Shown here: in pieces, positions 1 to 8,781 of the stretch
Layout: the number at the start of each line of letters is the position of its first letter
Numbering within the stretch: the stretch's first letter is position 1
Assembly (NCBI RefSeq): GCF_004209775.1
Contig: NZ_CP035914.1
Span: 496,001 to 560,000, forward strand
Source: Synechococcus sp. WH 8101
GTDB lineage: Bacteria; Cyanobacteriota; Cyanobacteriia; PCC-6307; Cyanobiaceae
Reading direction: 5' to 3'
Length of the DNA: 64,000 nt
The notes under the pieces: generated by a model
What the model was told of the DNA's origin: nothing
What the model saw: only the letters and a program-made list of their open reading frames with translations
The model's database searches: none
Position numbers and translations under genes: made by a program

Positions 1-50
1 ACCAAGTCTTGAACCACGGAGCGGTATTGCTGGGCGAGCCGAGGAAACAT
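1..50 (-). CDS. 5' end of an unidentified protein (partial, runs off the window)
   Basis: An ATG at 50 on the minus strand opens a frame that stays open to the window edge, giving MFPRLAQQYRSVVQDL at the start of the product. Only 16 codons are visible, so no family can be assigned. The gene would lie downstream of the DUF2839 gene on the same strand. Another minus-strand ATG lies a little upstream in a different frame, so the reading is tentative. Confidence 0.3.
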   Translation of the reverse strand, partial: MFPRLAQQYRSVVQDL

Positions 51-113
51 GGCGACCACCGAAGAGTCCCATGAATCTTAAATGTTTTCTTCAGAATTCG
101 CGGTTCCGGTCGA

Positions 114-353
114 TCAGGGCATGTCAGCCAGGGTCCACCAGCCCGCGGCTGGGCCGATGAAGCGCACCACCACCCAGAACAGCACCAGCGCACCGATGCC
201 GATCCAGGCGCCGCGGGTGGTCACCGCCATGAACTGGCGGGTCTGCGCTTTGCTGAGGGGGAGCCACGAGACAACCCGTTCCGCCTCTGCAGGGTCAGGG
301 CGCGGACGACGGGGCGGAAGTCCTTGGCTGGCGCGGCGGCGTGCTTCTCCCAT
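114..353 (-). CDS. DUF2839 family small membrane protein
   Basis: A 79-residue protein with the layout of the cyanobacterial DUF2839 family: a basic N-terminus beginning MGEARRRASQGLPPR, then a W-L-P-L-S-K motif near residue 30, then one hydrophobic membrane segment (about residues 48-68, GAWIGIGALVLFWVVVRFIG) and a short tail ending in WWTLADMP. The family is restricted to cyanobacteria and has no assigned function. It sits 40 bp downstream of the helicase-like gene on the same strand. Family assignment rests on the N-terminal motif and the GAWIGIG/FIGPA segment. Confidence 0.85.
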   Translation of the reverse strand: MGEARRRASQGLPPRRPRPDPAEAERVVSWLPLSKAQTRQFMAVTTRGAWIGIGALVLFWVVVRFIGPAAGWWTLADMP

Positions 354-393
354 GCGGTCGCGAAGGGCGGAACAGTCGGAGCCTAGAAGCGAC

Positions 394-1842
394 TCAGTCG
401 GGAAGCAGTCGGTGCAGCGGAGTCCAGGGCTGCAGGGCGGTCAACACGTGTTCGCCCCAGCTGCGCCCCCGCAGTCGACCATCCAGCACCGCCAGCCGGC
501 CTCCACTCCGGCGCAGGGGGGCGACCGCAGGAGCCAGCAGGCTGAGGGCCTCAGGTAGCAGAAGATCACGGAACCAGTCGCGCCCCTGACGTTTCAGTGC
601 TTCGACCCGAGCGGCCGTCAGTGGCGCCTCCAGGCTGGCGATCGGCAGCAGGGCGATGATCAGCTGCTCCGGCGGTGGCAGTTGGGCCTGATGTTGCAGC
701 CACCAGCTCCAACGGCAGCAGATCACGCCATTGGCTTCGGGGGCGGTGGCGGCTTCGATCACCCGACTGCCGAATTCAGAGGCCAGTTCGCTGGTGAGGC
801 GTTGGCGCAGGCGGTTGTCGTCGAGAAGGATCACGGTGAGACCGGCGCGACCGAGAATCAGCCGGCGTGATTGCTCCAGCAGGTGCTGGGCGAACACTTC
901 GGTGTTCGGGAGGGGTTGCCGGCGGGGGGCGAAGAGAGGGAGGGGGTCGCGCAGCGTCGGTTCCCGCAGTCGCACCACCACATCAGCGTCGAAGCCGGCA
1001 TCGTTGAGTTCCGTCTGCAGCGGAGCGGACTCGCCGGCGCTGCTGATCAGGATCGCTGCACGCTGGTTGAGCAGGCCTTGGAGCTGACGCAGCGGTTCGA
1101 GCAGCTGTAGATGCCAGCGCCATTGCAGCAGGCGATGGTCGAGGTCGGCCCAGTAGGCCCAGTGGCTCGGATCCGCCTTCAGCACGTGATCCCATGGAGC
1201 GGGCAGGGGATGGAGCAGGGTCAGAAGATCGCGCAGCGCCTGCAGCTGTCCGCTCTCCAGTCGCACGGTCGCATCCCTGCGCGTGGCCTGGCGAAACACT
1301 TGCCTGCTCAGGCGGTCATGGAGATCCAGCAGGCTGGCATCGGCGTTCGGGTGGGCTTGCCGCAGCCGTTCCCAGTCTTGGCTCTGGAGGGTCAGGGCTA
1401 GCGCCTGGCGCAGTCGGTGGCTGAGTTGATCCGCTTCAGGGATGATCAGCAGGTGATCGTCATGGAGCTGCTCCTGGCGATGGGCCTGCACCAGCTCCTG
1501 CGTGGTGAGCAGCCACAATTGCTCGCCATCCGGTGGTTCCAGACCTTGCCAGCAAGGGAGATGCAGCCCGGCCTCCCGCAACCTGGGACGCTCCACCTGC
1601 AGCAGCCGACGGCGCTGGTCGGCTTCCAGCACCAACACGCAGCGTTGGCGCTGCAGGCAGAGGGGCACCAGCAGACCCAGCCACCAATGCTCTTCACTGC
1701 CGGGTGTCAGCTGGATCAGGGCGCGATCGCCACGCCGCACGCTGCGGGCGATCAGGCGACTCAGGGTGAGGTGATGCGGCCAGGCGACCCGGTCGTGTTG
1801 CAGCAGGGTTTTCAGCTGCTGATGGGCGCGGGCTTCCAGCAT
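394..1842 (-). CDS. helicase-like protein (DinG/XPD-type superfamily II, divergent)
   Basis: A 482-residue protein rich in Leu, Arg and Gln, as is common for GC-rich picocyanobacterial proteins. An acidic pair after a hydrophobic strand (LLIIPEADQL, about residue 130) could be a degenerate Walker B box. The C-terminal third has the strand-rich layout of a helicase C-terminal domain and ends with an arginine-rich G-G-R-L-A-V-L-D-G-R-L-R-G motif, reminiscent of motif VI of DinG/Rad3-type helicases. No intact Walker A GxGKT is visible, so ATPase activity is uncertain. I recognise it as the divergent picocyanobacterial 'possible helicase' next to tyrA; function is inferred. Confidence 0.6.
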   Translation of the reverse strand: MLEARAHQQLKTLLQHDRVAWPHHLTLSRLIARSVRRGDRALIQLTPGSEEHWWLGLLVPLCLQRQRCVLVLEADQRRRLLQVERPRLREAGLHLPCWQGLEPPDGEQLWLLTTQELVQAHRQEQLHDDHLLIIPEADQLSHRLRQALALTLQSQDWERLRQAHPNADASLLDLHDRLSRQVFRQATRRDATVRLESGQLQALRDLLTLLHPLPAPWDHVLKADPSHWAYWADLDHRLLQWRWHLQLLEPLRQLQGLLNQRAAILISSAGESAPLQTELNDAGFDADVVVRLREPTLRDPLPLFAPRRQPLPNTEVFAQHLLEQSRRLILGRAGLTVILLDDNRLRQRLTSELASEFGSRVIEAATAPEANGVICCRWSWWLQHQAQLPPPEQLIIALLPIASLEAPLTAARVEALKRQGRDWFRDLLLPEALSLLAPAVAPLRRSGGRLAVLDGRLRGRSWGEHVLTALQPWTPLHRLLPD

Positions 1843-1900
1843 CCAAGGAGCCTAGGCATCCTCCTGGGGCCGAACGGTTCAGGCTGATCCGTCAACGAAC

Positions 1901-2854
1901 ATGGAACCACCTTGTGGCACAGCGATGCAGCAGCAGGTGGCCGATGTCCCGAAGCTCCCCGCAGCAGTCGGCATCGTGGGCTTGGGCCTGATCGGGGGCT
2001 CTCTCGGGCTGGATCTGCAGGGCCTGGGCTGTCGGGTTGTCGGTCTGGTGCATCGTTCCTCCACGGCTGAACGGGCCTTGGAGCGAGGTCTGGTGCACGA
2101 AGTGAGCACCGATCCGGCGATCCTGCGCGACTGCGAGCTGATCATTCTGGCGTTGCCGATCGAGTCTCTTCTCGATCCCGATCCCGGGCTCGTGGCGGCC
2201 TTGCCGCCGCATGCGGTGGTCACGGATGTGGCCTCAGTCAAGGCACCGGTGCTGGAGGTCTGGCGTCATCGGCATCGCCGTTTCGTGGCCAGCCATCCGA
2301 TGGCGGGCACCGCCGAGTCCGGTGTGGATGCGGGTCTGTCTGGGCTGTTCCGTGGTCGCCCTTGGGTCGCCACGCCAGAGCTGGCCACCGACGCAGAGTC
2401 GCTTGCGCTGGTGGCGCAACTGGCGCGTTCCCTGGGCAGTCACTGGCTCACGGCCACGGCCCCCAGCCATGACCAGGCCGTGGCGCTGATCTCCCATGTG
2501 CCTGTGCTGGTGAGTGCGGCGCTTCTGCGCGCAGTCGGTTCGGAGCGGGATCCGTCCGTGCGGGAGCTGGCTTGCCAGCTCGCGTCGAGTGGCTTTGCCG
2601 ACACCACCCGGGTGGGAGCGGGCAATCCCGCGCTCGGGACCGCGATGGCCGCCCGCAACACCGACGCTGTGCTGCGGGGGCTGGCGGCCTATCGCTGGAG
2701 CCTGGAGCAGCTGGAGGGGGCCATCCTCGCGGGGAACTGGGCGCAGCTGGAGCAGGAACTGGAGCAGACCCGCGCCCTCAGGCCCGCCTTTCTCGAAGCT
2801 GCCGGGGCTGGCCTCAGTGCTTCAGCTCCAGCGGCAGGCCGCGCTGGGCCGTGA
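1901..2854 (+). CDS. tyrA: arogenate/prephenate dehydrogenase
   Basis: This enzyme makes tyrosine by NAD(P)-dependent oxidative decarboxylation of arogenate or prephenate. The N-terminus has a Rossmann dinucleotide-binding motif, GLGLIGGSLG, at about residues 27-36, and the family motif SHPMAGTAESG near residue 130 carries the catalytic His region. The length of up to 317 residues is slightly long; the ATG at 1925 would remove eight N-terminal residues and fits other family members equally well. Cyanobacterial TyrA enzymes usually prefer arogenate and NADP, which is family knowledge rather than something read here. The 3' end overlaps the convergent crtD gene by 41 bp. Confidence 0.9.
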   Translation: MEPPCGTAMQQQVADVPKLPAAVGIVGLGLIGGSLGLDLQGLGCRVVGLVHRSSTAERALERGLVHEVSTDPAILRDCELIILALPIESLLDPDPGLVAALPPHAVVTDVASVKAPVLEVWRHRHRRFVASHPMAGTAESGVDAGLSGLFRGRPWVATPELATDAESLALVAQLARSLGSHWLTATAPSHDQAVALISHVPVLVSAALLRAVGSERDPSVRELACQLASSGFADTTRVGAGNPALGTAMAARNTDAVLRGLAAYRWSLEQLEGAILAGNWAQLEQELEQTRALRPAFLEAAGAGLSASAPAAGRAGP

Positions 2855-4355
2855 GCTGCCGACAGGCCATTAGGGCCGAAAGGCTCACGCCCGCCGTGCC
2901 CTCGCCTGGGTGGATCGCGTCACCGCAGAGCCAGAGATTGGCCATCGGGGTGCGACTCGCCAGGCCGAAGGGACCGAAGCGTGCCGGGCTCTGACCAAGA
3001 CCGCCCACGATGCCTCGGGGGCGACCGGTCCAGAAGGCGAAGGAGCGGGGCGTGGCCAGCTCCTGATGCCGCCACTGCTCCGGGGTGATACCCAGCCAGT
3101 CCTGGAGGGTGGCCACGATCCTGTGTTGCACGTCCTGCTTGCGTTGCCGGTACTCGGGATCGGGCAGGTCGCACCAGTCGTCGGGATCGGTGAACACGCT
3201 GGCAATCAGGGTGGCTTCGCCCTGGGGAGCGCGTCCGTCGCCCTCTCGGCTCACCGACACAAAGAGCGATCCCGGCGTGCTGCCATCGCGCTGGAGATGG
3301 GCGGGGCAGTCGGCCGGGAGCGCCGAACGGGAGACGGCTGCATACAGCACCAGAGCGCCGCTGGGGGCGTTCAAGTGCTCAAGATGGCGCCGATAGGAGG
3401 GGGGCATCGGGTCGCGGCTGTTGCCAGCGGAGACCGCTGGGATCAGGGTGGGCAGGCACTGGGGCGGCAGGCTGCACACCACATCGGCGGCCTCCAGATG
3501 CAGGGTGTCGCCATTGGCGCGTTGCGCTCGCACGTGCCAGGCACCCCGCGCCGGATTGCGCTCCAGGGCCACCACCCGATGACGCAGCAGCAGGCTGCCG
3601 CCATCGCGCTTGATGGCAGCAGCCAACTGATCGCTCAGGGTCTGCATGGAGCCCTGAAGATGCCAGAGCCCCTGGGGCTCCTGGGCCATCTGCAGCACCG
3701 TGGCGCCATACAGAGCCGCCGTGCGCGCCGCCGGCTCCTGGGAGTAGAGACGCAATTGCAGATCGAGAAAGCGACGCAGCCGCTCGTGGTGCTGGCAGCC
3801 ACTGAGTCGCAGCAGATCCGCCACGCTGAGAAGGCTTAGGGGTGCACTGGCGAGGTTGCCGGGCCCGATCGCTCCCAGGGTTTGGAGCAGATCCCAGCCG
3901 GAGCGGATTGGCAGCACCGGATCTTGGCTGGCGAAGGCCCAGTTGCTGCGATGCAGCCGTTCGCAGAGCGCCCAGAAGGGTGCGCTGCCTGGAAAGTGCC
4001 ACTCCCGCTCCTGCTTCCAGCGCTCGGGCTGCCGCCAGAGCCGGATCGGTTCCGTCCCATCGGCCAGGTCCACCACGCAGCCGGGATCGAGCGGTTCGGC
4101 GGCGGGCAAGGCCAGCCCCAGGTGGGCCAGGATTCGCGCATGGCTGCCCCCCGGCTCCAGGCCGGCCACCTGGGTGGCACCCACATCAAAGGTGTAGGGG
4201 CCACGCCGGAAGGTTCCGGCACAGCCGCCGAGTTGGTGATGGGCCTCCAGCAGGGTGACCCGCAGGCCATGGCGAGCCAAGAGCGCTGTGGCGGTAAGAC
4301 CGGCGATTCCGCCGCCGATCACAAGGACGTCTTGCGCTGGCTCCATGGGGGGCAT
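2814..4355 (-). CDS. crtD: C-3',4' desaturase-like carotenoid desaturase (CrtD)
   Basis: A flavin-dependent amine-oxidase-fold desaturase of 513 residues. The FAD/dinucleotide motif GGGIAGLTATALLARHG lies at about residues 14-30, followed by E-A-H-H-Q-L-G-G-C-A-G-T-F, typical of carotenoid desaturases and isomerases. The C-terminal flavin motif LWLCGDAIHPGEGTAGVSLS is intact. Similarity of layout to cyanobacterial CrtD (myxoxanthophyll-type carotenoid synthesis) is the reason for the name. CrtO- or CrtH-type paralogues are the main alternatives. The gene converges on and overlaps tyrA. Confidence 0.8.
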   Translation of the reverse strand: MPPMEPAQDVLVIGGGIAGLTATALLARHGLRVTLLEAHHQLGGCAGTFRRGPYTFDVGATQVAGLEPGGSHARILAHLGLALPAAEPLDPGCVVDLADGTEPIRLWRQPERWKQEREWHFPGSAPFWALCERLHRSNWAFASQDPVLPIRSGWDLLQTLGAIGPGNLASAPLSLLSVADLLRLSGCQHHERLRRFLDLQLRLYSQEPAARTAALYGATVLQMAQEPQGLWHLQGSMQTLSDQLAAAIKRDGGSLLLRHRVVALERNPARGAWHVRAQRANGDTLHLEAADVVCSLPPQCLPTLIPAVSAGNSRDPMPPSYRRHLEHLNAPSGALVLYAAVSRSALPADCPAHLQRDGSTPGSLFVSVSREGDGRAPQGEATLIASVFTDPDDWCDLPDPEYRQRKQDVQHRIVATLQDWLGITPEQWRHQELATPRSFAFWTGRPRGIVGGLGQSPARFGPFGLASRTPMANLWLCGDAIHPGEGTAGVSLSALMACRQLTAQRGLPLELKH

Positions 4356-4381
4356 GCTGGCAGCAGTGGCGGCGGGTTCGG

Positions 4382-5281
4382 GTGCAGGCGGAGTTGGAGC
4401 AACTGCTGGATCGCCAGCCCCAGCTGGCTGCGGGCGCCCGGTTGCAGCGTTGTCAGCCGGTGGGTGGCGGCTGCAGTCAGCAGGCCTATCAGCTGCAGCT
4501 CAGCGATGGGCGCCTGCTGTTCGCCAAAGCCGGTGACCCTTCGATGCTCAAGGCGGAGCAGCGTGGTCTGCAGGCCTTGCATCGTCATCTCGATCCCACC
4601 GACCTGTGGGTGCCGGAGCCTCTGGTGTTCAACGCTGGCGCGTCCGCTCGTGGTTGGTTGCTGCTGTCCTGGCATGGGTTCACCCAGGGCGACCAGGCGA
4701 GGCTCGGTCGCGGTCTGGCTCGCCTGCATCGGCGATCGGCGCAGCAGGGCTCGCTTGAGAAAGGGGCCGGTTGGTTCGGCTGGGCCTGGGATGGCTACAT
4801 CGGCCTGGGCCATCAACCCGGCGGTTGGTGCCAGAGCTGGGGTGAGGCGTTCGTGGAGTTAAGGCTCAGGCCCCAGTTGGAGCAGGCCCAGTCGTGGGGG
4901 CTGGCGCTGGCTGATCTCGACCCGTGGCTCCACGAGCTGCGGGATCGGTTCGATCGGCATGGGCCCGACGCTGCCTTGGTGCACGGCGATCTCTGGGGCG
5001 GGAATGCGGCCGTGTTGGCGGATGGTCGAGGCCTGATTTTCGATCCGGCCTGCTGGTGGGCCGATCGTGAGGTGGATCTGGCAATGACCCAGTGCTTCGG
5101 AGGCTTCTCGCAAGCCTTTTACAACGGTTACCACCAGGAATGGCCCCTGCCACCAGGAGCCAAGCAACGGGTGGAGATTTACAACCTCTATCACTGGCTC
5201 AACCACGCCAACTTGTTTGGTGGTGGCTACAGGCAGCAGTGCCTGCGTTTCCTTGAGCGCCTCTCACCACTGTCGTGGTGA
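4382..5281 (+). CDS. fructosamine kinase family protein
   Basis: A 299-residue kinase-fold protein starting at a GTG. It carries the catalytic-loop motif VHGDLWGGN near residue 200 and the metal-binding strand motif IFDPACWWADREVDLAM, both diagnostic of fructosamine/ketosamine-3-kinases. These enzymes phosphorylate sugar adducts on proteins or small amines, so that the adduct decomposes. The start is 27 bp from the divergent crtD start. Its last codons form the left arm of a 14-bp hairpin that probably ends transcription. Confidence 0.85.
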   Translation: MQAELEQLLDRQPQLAAGARLQRCQPVGGGCSQQAYQLQLSDGRLLFAKAGDPSMLKAEQRGLQALHRHLDPTDLWVPEPLVFNAGASARGWLLLSWHGFTQGDQARLGRGLARLHRRSAQQGSLEKGAGWFGWAWDGYIGLGHQPGGWCQSWGEAFVELRLRPQLEQAQSWGLALADLDPWLHELRDRFDRHGPDAALVHGDLWGGNAAVLADGRGLIFDPACWWADREVDLAMTQCFGGFSQAFYNGYHQEWPLPPGAKQRVEIYNLYHWLNHANLFGGGYRQQCLRFLERLSPLSW

Positions 5282-5288
5282 GAGGCGC
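5257..5288. terminator. perfect 14-bp hairpin between convergent genes
   Basis: The arms at 5257-5270 and 5275-5288 are perfectly complementary around a 4-base loop. The structure straddles the stop codon of the fructosamine kinase gene and faces the convergent CAAD gene. There is no clear T run on either strand, so it may end transcription in both directions through structure alone, or protect 3' ends. Confidence 0.6.
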
Positions 5289-5329
5289 TGGTCGGTGCTC
5301 AAGGAAGCGCGTGGGGGATGGGCTGAAGC

Positions 5330-5716
5330 TCAGCCCAGGTATTCCTGACGCAGAGTCTGGACGCGACTGATCAGAGCCTGACGTTTTTCGCTGGTGGTGA
5401 GGTTCTTCCAGCTCCACTGGCCGACCACCACCACACCGAGCAGCTCCAGCAGGCCGGGCACCACGGGGAGCAGATTGATCGTGTCGAGGATGCCTTTGAT
5501 CAGGATCTGCGCCACGATCACTGCGGCGAAGATGCCCACGATCTTGCCGATGCGACCCACCTTGCTCCAGTCGACCTGATCGAGCGTGGCATTCACTTTG
5601 CCCAGCACTTCGCTGTAGCGCTCACTGAAGTTGACGCCCTCAGCTGCAGTGGCCGTGTCGGTTTCAGGGGTGGCGGTGGACGTCGAGTCCTTCACCGCAG
5701 TGCTGTCCTCGCTCAT
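5330..5716 (-). CDS. CAAD domain-containing membrane protein
   Basis: A 128-residue protein started at the ATG at 5716 (MSEDSTAVKD). It has a Thr/Ser/Ala-rich acidic N-terminal 25 residues, an amphipathic region, and two hydrophobic segments at about residues 58-77 and 82-100, then a W-S-W-K-N-L motif and a basic C-terminus. This is the cyanobacterial CAAD domain (also found appended to some aminoacyl-tRNA synthetases), which anchors proteins to thylakoid membranes; plant relatives are CURT1-like. The upstream extension of the frame lacks this character and was not used. Confidence 0.85.
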   Translation of the reverse strand: MSEDSTAVKDSTSTATPETDTATAAEGVNFSERYSEVLGKVNATLDQVDWSKVGRIGKIVGIFAAVIVAQILIKGILDTINLLPVVPGLLELLGVVVVGQWSWKNLTTSEKRQALISRVQTLRQEYLG

Positions 5717-5735
5717 GAAACGATCACGGGTGGAA

Positions 5736-6251
5736 ATGCCAATCGAGCGTATCGGTCGGCTCTCGGAAATGCCAGAACGGCTGCTCCTCGGTCGTGAATG
5801 CCTGATCGTTCTCAAGCGCACCCTGGCCGCCCCGGCGCCGGAGGAGGGCTGTGCGCTTTTGCTGGGTTTGCCCATCAGCGATGGAGCTTCCCAAAGCAGC
5901 GCCTGGTGGGTGCAGCGGGTGTGGCCCTGCTGCAACGTCTGGAGCCCTGGGCTGACCGCCCTGCCTGAGCCGCCCGATGTCTCCCTCACGCGTCGCCATC
6001 GCTTCGCCCTGGATCCAAGGGAACAGTTGCATGCGCAGCGCTGGGCCCGCGCCCGCGGGCTGCAGGTTCTGGGGACGGCCCATTCCCATCCGCAAGGGGA
6101 GCCGGAGCCGTCACGGCTCGATCTTGGCTGGGCGACGACGCCGAGCCTGATGGTGATCCTGGGTGGCTCGGGAGCGCTGGGGGCGTGGTGGATCGAGGCG
6201 GGTGGGGCATCACCACTGTTGCTCGAACACACTGATGGGGAAGCGAGCTGA
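5736..6251 (+). CDS. MPN/JAMM-domain metalloprotease-like protein
   Basis: About 171 residues from the ATG at 5736 (an ATG at 5715 would overlap the divergent CAAD start). The JAMM zinc motif is intact: an early Glu, then G-T-A-H-S-H-P-Q-G-E-P-E-P-S-R-L-D near residue 110-125, matching HxH followed by Ser and Asp. Prokaryotic relatives cleave C-terminal extensions from ubiquitin-like sulfur carriers. The gene is followed with no gap by the MoeB/rhodanese gene, which adenylates such carriers, so a joint role in sulfur-carrier maturation is likely. Confidence 0.8.
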   Translation: MPIERIGRLSEMPERLLLGRECLIVLKRTLAAPAPEEGCALLLGLPISDGASQSSAWWVQRVWPCCNVWSPGLTALPEPPDVSLTRRHRFALDPREQLHAQRWARARGLQVLGTAHSHPQGEPEPSRLDLGWATTPSLMVILGGSGALGAWWIEAGGASPLLLEHTDGEAS

Positions 6252-7421
6252 GTGTCGATGGTTCCGTTGGATGCTGTGCCCGAAGAGCTCAGTGCCGAAG
6301 AGCGGCAGCGCTATGCGCGCCACCTGAGCCTGCCGGAGCTGGGCCTTGAGGGGCAGAAGCGTCTCCGGAGTGCTTCTGTGTTGTGCGTGGGCACTGGTGG
6401 CCTGGGGTCACCCCTGCTGCTTTACCTCGCCGCCGCAGGTGTGGGGCGGATCGGCGTCGTCGATTTCGATCAGGTGGAGACGTCGAACCTGCAGCGTCAG
6501 GTGATTCATGGCAGCGCCAGCGTTGGCCAGGCCAAAACTCGCTCGGCGGCCAGCCGGCTCCAAGACCTGAACCCCCATGTGCAGGTGGTGGAGCACAACA
6601 CGAGGCTCGATCCGACCAATGCCCTGCAGATCCTGGAGCCCTACGACCTGGTGTGCGATGGCACGGACAACTTCCCCAGTCGCTATCTCATCAACGATGC
6701 CTGTGTGCTGCTCGGCAAGCCTTGCATCTACGGATCGGTGCAGGGCTTTGAGGGTCAGGTGAGCGTGTTCAACCGCACGGCTGACAGTCCGAATTACCGG
6801 GACCTGGTGCCGCAGCCGCCTCCGCCGGGCCTGGTGCCATCGTGCGCCGCCGGTGGCGTGCTGGGCGTGATGCCCGGCTTGATCGGTCTGATCCAGGCCA
6901 CCGAGGCGATCAAGCTGATCGCCGGACTCGGCACCTCCCTCGATGGTCGGGTGCTGTTGGTGGATGCGTTGGCGATGCGATTTCGGGAGTTGACGCTTGC
7001 CCCGTCGCCCACGCGCGAGCCGATTCAACACCTGATTGACTATCAGGCATTCTGCGGCCAGTCCGGATCCGCATTCGCTGAGGAGGAGCAAGTGGAAAGC
7101 GTGTCCGTGCGCGAGCTCAAGGCATTGCTGGATTCAGGCGCCGACCTGCTTCTGATCGATGTGCGCAACCCCGCTGAAGTGGAGGTGGCGGTGATCGAGG
7201 GATCGGAGCATTTCCCCCTCAGCGCCATTGAGAGTGGCGAGGCGATCGAGCCCATCCGCAACCGGGCCAGCGGCCGCAGCCTCTACATCCACTGCAAGCT
7301 GGGAGGCCGCTCAGCTAAGGCAGTGGCACTGCTGGCTGAACACGGCATCGAGGCGATCAATGTCAGCGGCGGCATCGAGGCCTGGTCGTTGGAGGTGGAT
7401 GAAACGGTTCCGCGCTACTGA
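6252..7421 (+). CDS. moeB: MoeB/MoeZ-type adenylyltransferase with C-terminal rhodanese domain
   Basis: A 389-residue fusion starting at a GTG directly after the preceding stop codon. The N-terminal two thirds form an E1-like domain: GTGGLGSPLLLYLAAAGVG at about residues 48-66, the R-Q-V-I-H segment, and the signature L-V-P-S-C-A-A-G-G-V-L-G. The C-terminal rhodanese domain has its active-site loop H-C-K-L-G-G-R-S near residue 352, with the catalytic Cys present. The protein activates C-terminal glycines of small sulfur carriers (MoaD/ThiS type) and supplies sulfur, feeding molybdopterin, thiamine or related cofactors. Which carrier is served cannot be told from here. Confidence 0.9.
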   Translation: MSMVPLDAVPEELSAEERQRYARHLSLPELGLEGQKRLRSASVLCVGTGGLGSPLLLYLAAAGVGRIGVVDFDQVETSNLQRQVIHGSASVGQAKTRSAASRLQDLNPHVQVVEHNTRLDPTNALQILEPYDLVCDGTDNFPSRYLINDACVLLGKPCIYGSVQGFEGQVSVFNRTADSPNYRDLVPQPPPPGLVPSCAAGGVLGVMPGLIGLIQATEAIKLIAGLGTSLDGRVLLVDALAMRFRELTLAPSPTREPIQHLIDYQAFCGQSGSAFAEEEQVESVSVRELKALLDSGADLLLIDVRNPAEVEVAVIEGSEHFPLSAIESGEAIEPIRNRASGRSLYIHCKLGGRSAKAVALLAEHGIEAINVSGGIEAWSLEVDETVPRY

Positions 7422-7460
7422 CGCTCAGCCCATGAAAGCTTCTGGCTTAGCGGATCACCG

Positions 7461-8621
7461 TCAGTAGTCCACGCCGCGCTTGAGATCGACGCCCTGTTCG
7501 GCGTAGTGCTTGTGGCACACCATCTCGGAGTGCACGCTGGCCAGATCGAAATAGGCGGGAGGGTTCTTGCAGCGGCCGGTGATGATCACCTCGGTTTCCG
7601 CTGGTTTGCGCAGCAACGTCTGGAGGATCGGCTCCACCGGCAGCAGTTCCAGATCCACGCTGGGATTCAGTTCATCCAGGATCACCGTTTTGTAGAGCCC
7701 ACTGGCAATCGCAGCCCGAGCGATTTCCCAGGCCCGCTCGGCTTCCACGTAATCGATCGGTTGCTGCTGGCCGCGCCAGACGATCGCATCACGGCCTGAG
7801 CGCAGGTGATCCACCAGGTGGGGGTAGCTCTCACGCAGGGCGGCGATTGCGGCGTCTTCGGTGTAGCCGCTGCCCCCCTTGAGCCACTGCAGGATCAACA
7901 CCCGATGGCTCTTGTCTTGCGAGATGCCGCGGCCGATGGCCTGGAGGGCTTTGCCCAGGGCGCTGGTGGACTTGCCCTTGCCTTCGCCGGTGTAGATCTC
8001 GATGCCGCCCTGGGGAATCATTGCCGTCACGCCGGCCTCTGAGGGCTCGGGGCGCCGGTGGGCCCGCATCTCTGAATGGAGATCCGCCATCTGCACCAGG
8101 GCGCGGGGGGCGGCCCTTCCGGTGACGATGATCTCCATGCCCTCCGGCCGCTCGCGCAGACTCCGCAACACGTCGTCGAGATCGAGTAGGCCCAGCTCCA
8201 GCACCGGGTTGAGCTCATCGAGCACCACCACGGAATAGAGGGCGCTGGCGATCGCTCCCTTGGCGATGTCCCAGCCCCGCTGGGCTTCCTGCCGGTCAAA
8301 GCGGCTCACCTCATCAGCCCCGAAATACTCGCCACGACCGGTGCGCACCTGATCGATCAGATGGGGGAACCCCTGCTGCAGGGCTTCGATTGCCGCATCC
8401 TCGTCGTAGGCCCGGCCTGGCCCTTTCAGGAACCGCAGCAGCAACACCCGGGTGCGGCGTTGTTCGCAGATGCCAAGCCCGATGGTGCGCAGCACCACAC
8501 CCAGAGCGGCCTGGCTTTTGCCCTTGCCCTCCCCGTCATAGACGTGCAGTTGGCCGAGACTACGTTCGCGGCTGTCAGCTGCAGTCACGATGCCGATGGC
8601 TGGTCGTCGATTCCCTGCCAT
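7461..8621 (-). CDS. cobO: CobO/CobA-type corrinoid adenosyltransferase, tandem two-domain form
   Basis: A 386-residue protein made of two homologous ATP:corrinoid adenosyltransferase domains. The first has the P-loop GEGKGKSQ near residue 31 and V-V-L-D-E-L-N-P near residue 131; the second has GEGKGKST near residue 213 and V-I-L-D-E-L-N-P near residue 315. Both retain the H-S-E-M motif near their C-termini. Single-domain relatives are about 180-200 residues, so this is an internal duplication with both nucleotide sites apparently intact. The reaction is adenosylation of cob(I)yrinate or cobalamin. It converges on the MoeB gene, both ending in TACTGA. Confidence 0.85.
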   Translation of the reverse strand: MAGNRRPAIGIVTAADSRERSLGQLHVYDGEGKGKSQAALGVVLRTIGLGICEQRRTRVLLLRFLKGPGRAYDEDAAIEALQQGFPHLIDQVRTGRGEYFGADEVSRFDRQEAQRGWDIAKGAIASALYSVVVLDELNPVLELGLLDLDDVLRSLRERPEGMEIIVTGRAAPRALVQMADLHSEMRAHRRPEPSEAGVTAMIPQGGIEIYTGEGKGKSTSALGKALQAIGRGISQDKSHRVLILQWLKGGSGYTEDAAIAALRESYPHLVDHLRSGRDAIVWRGQQQPIDYVEAERAWEIARAAIASGLYKTVILDELNPSVDLELLPVEPILQTLLRKPAETEVIITGRCKNPPAYFDLASVHSEMVCHKHYAEQGVDLKRGVDY

Positions 8622-8781
8622 GGCCGAAAGATGAGCCCTCGGAGCTTACCGAGCTTGAACCGCGTTGTGGTTGAGCTGGCGGTGATTCTGGCGCGGCGAC
8701 CTTCGTTCGTTTGCTGGTCGCTTGCTGCCGGGCTTTTTTAGCGTGCGCCTACCCGATCAATTCAGGGAGTGGGCCGGTGTG

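Noticed and set aside
5717-6232. Extension of the CAAD gene antisense to the MPN gene
   Set aside because: The ATG at 5716 gives the family length, and the upstream part is the shadow of the MPN gene.
8622-8781. Possible cobalamin riboswitch between the cobO-like gene and larE
   Set aside because: No B12-box-like conserved core can be seen and the leader of the cobO-like gene is short.
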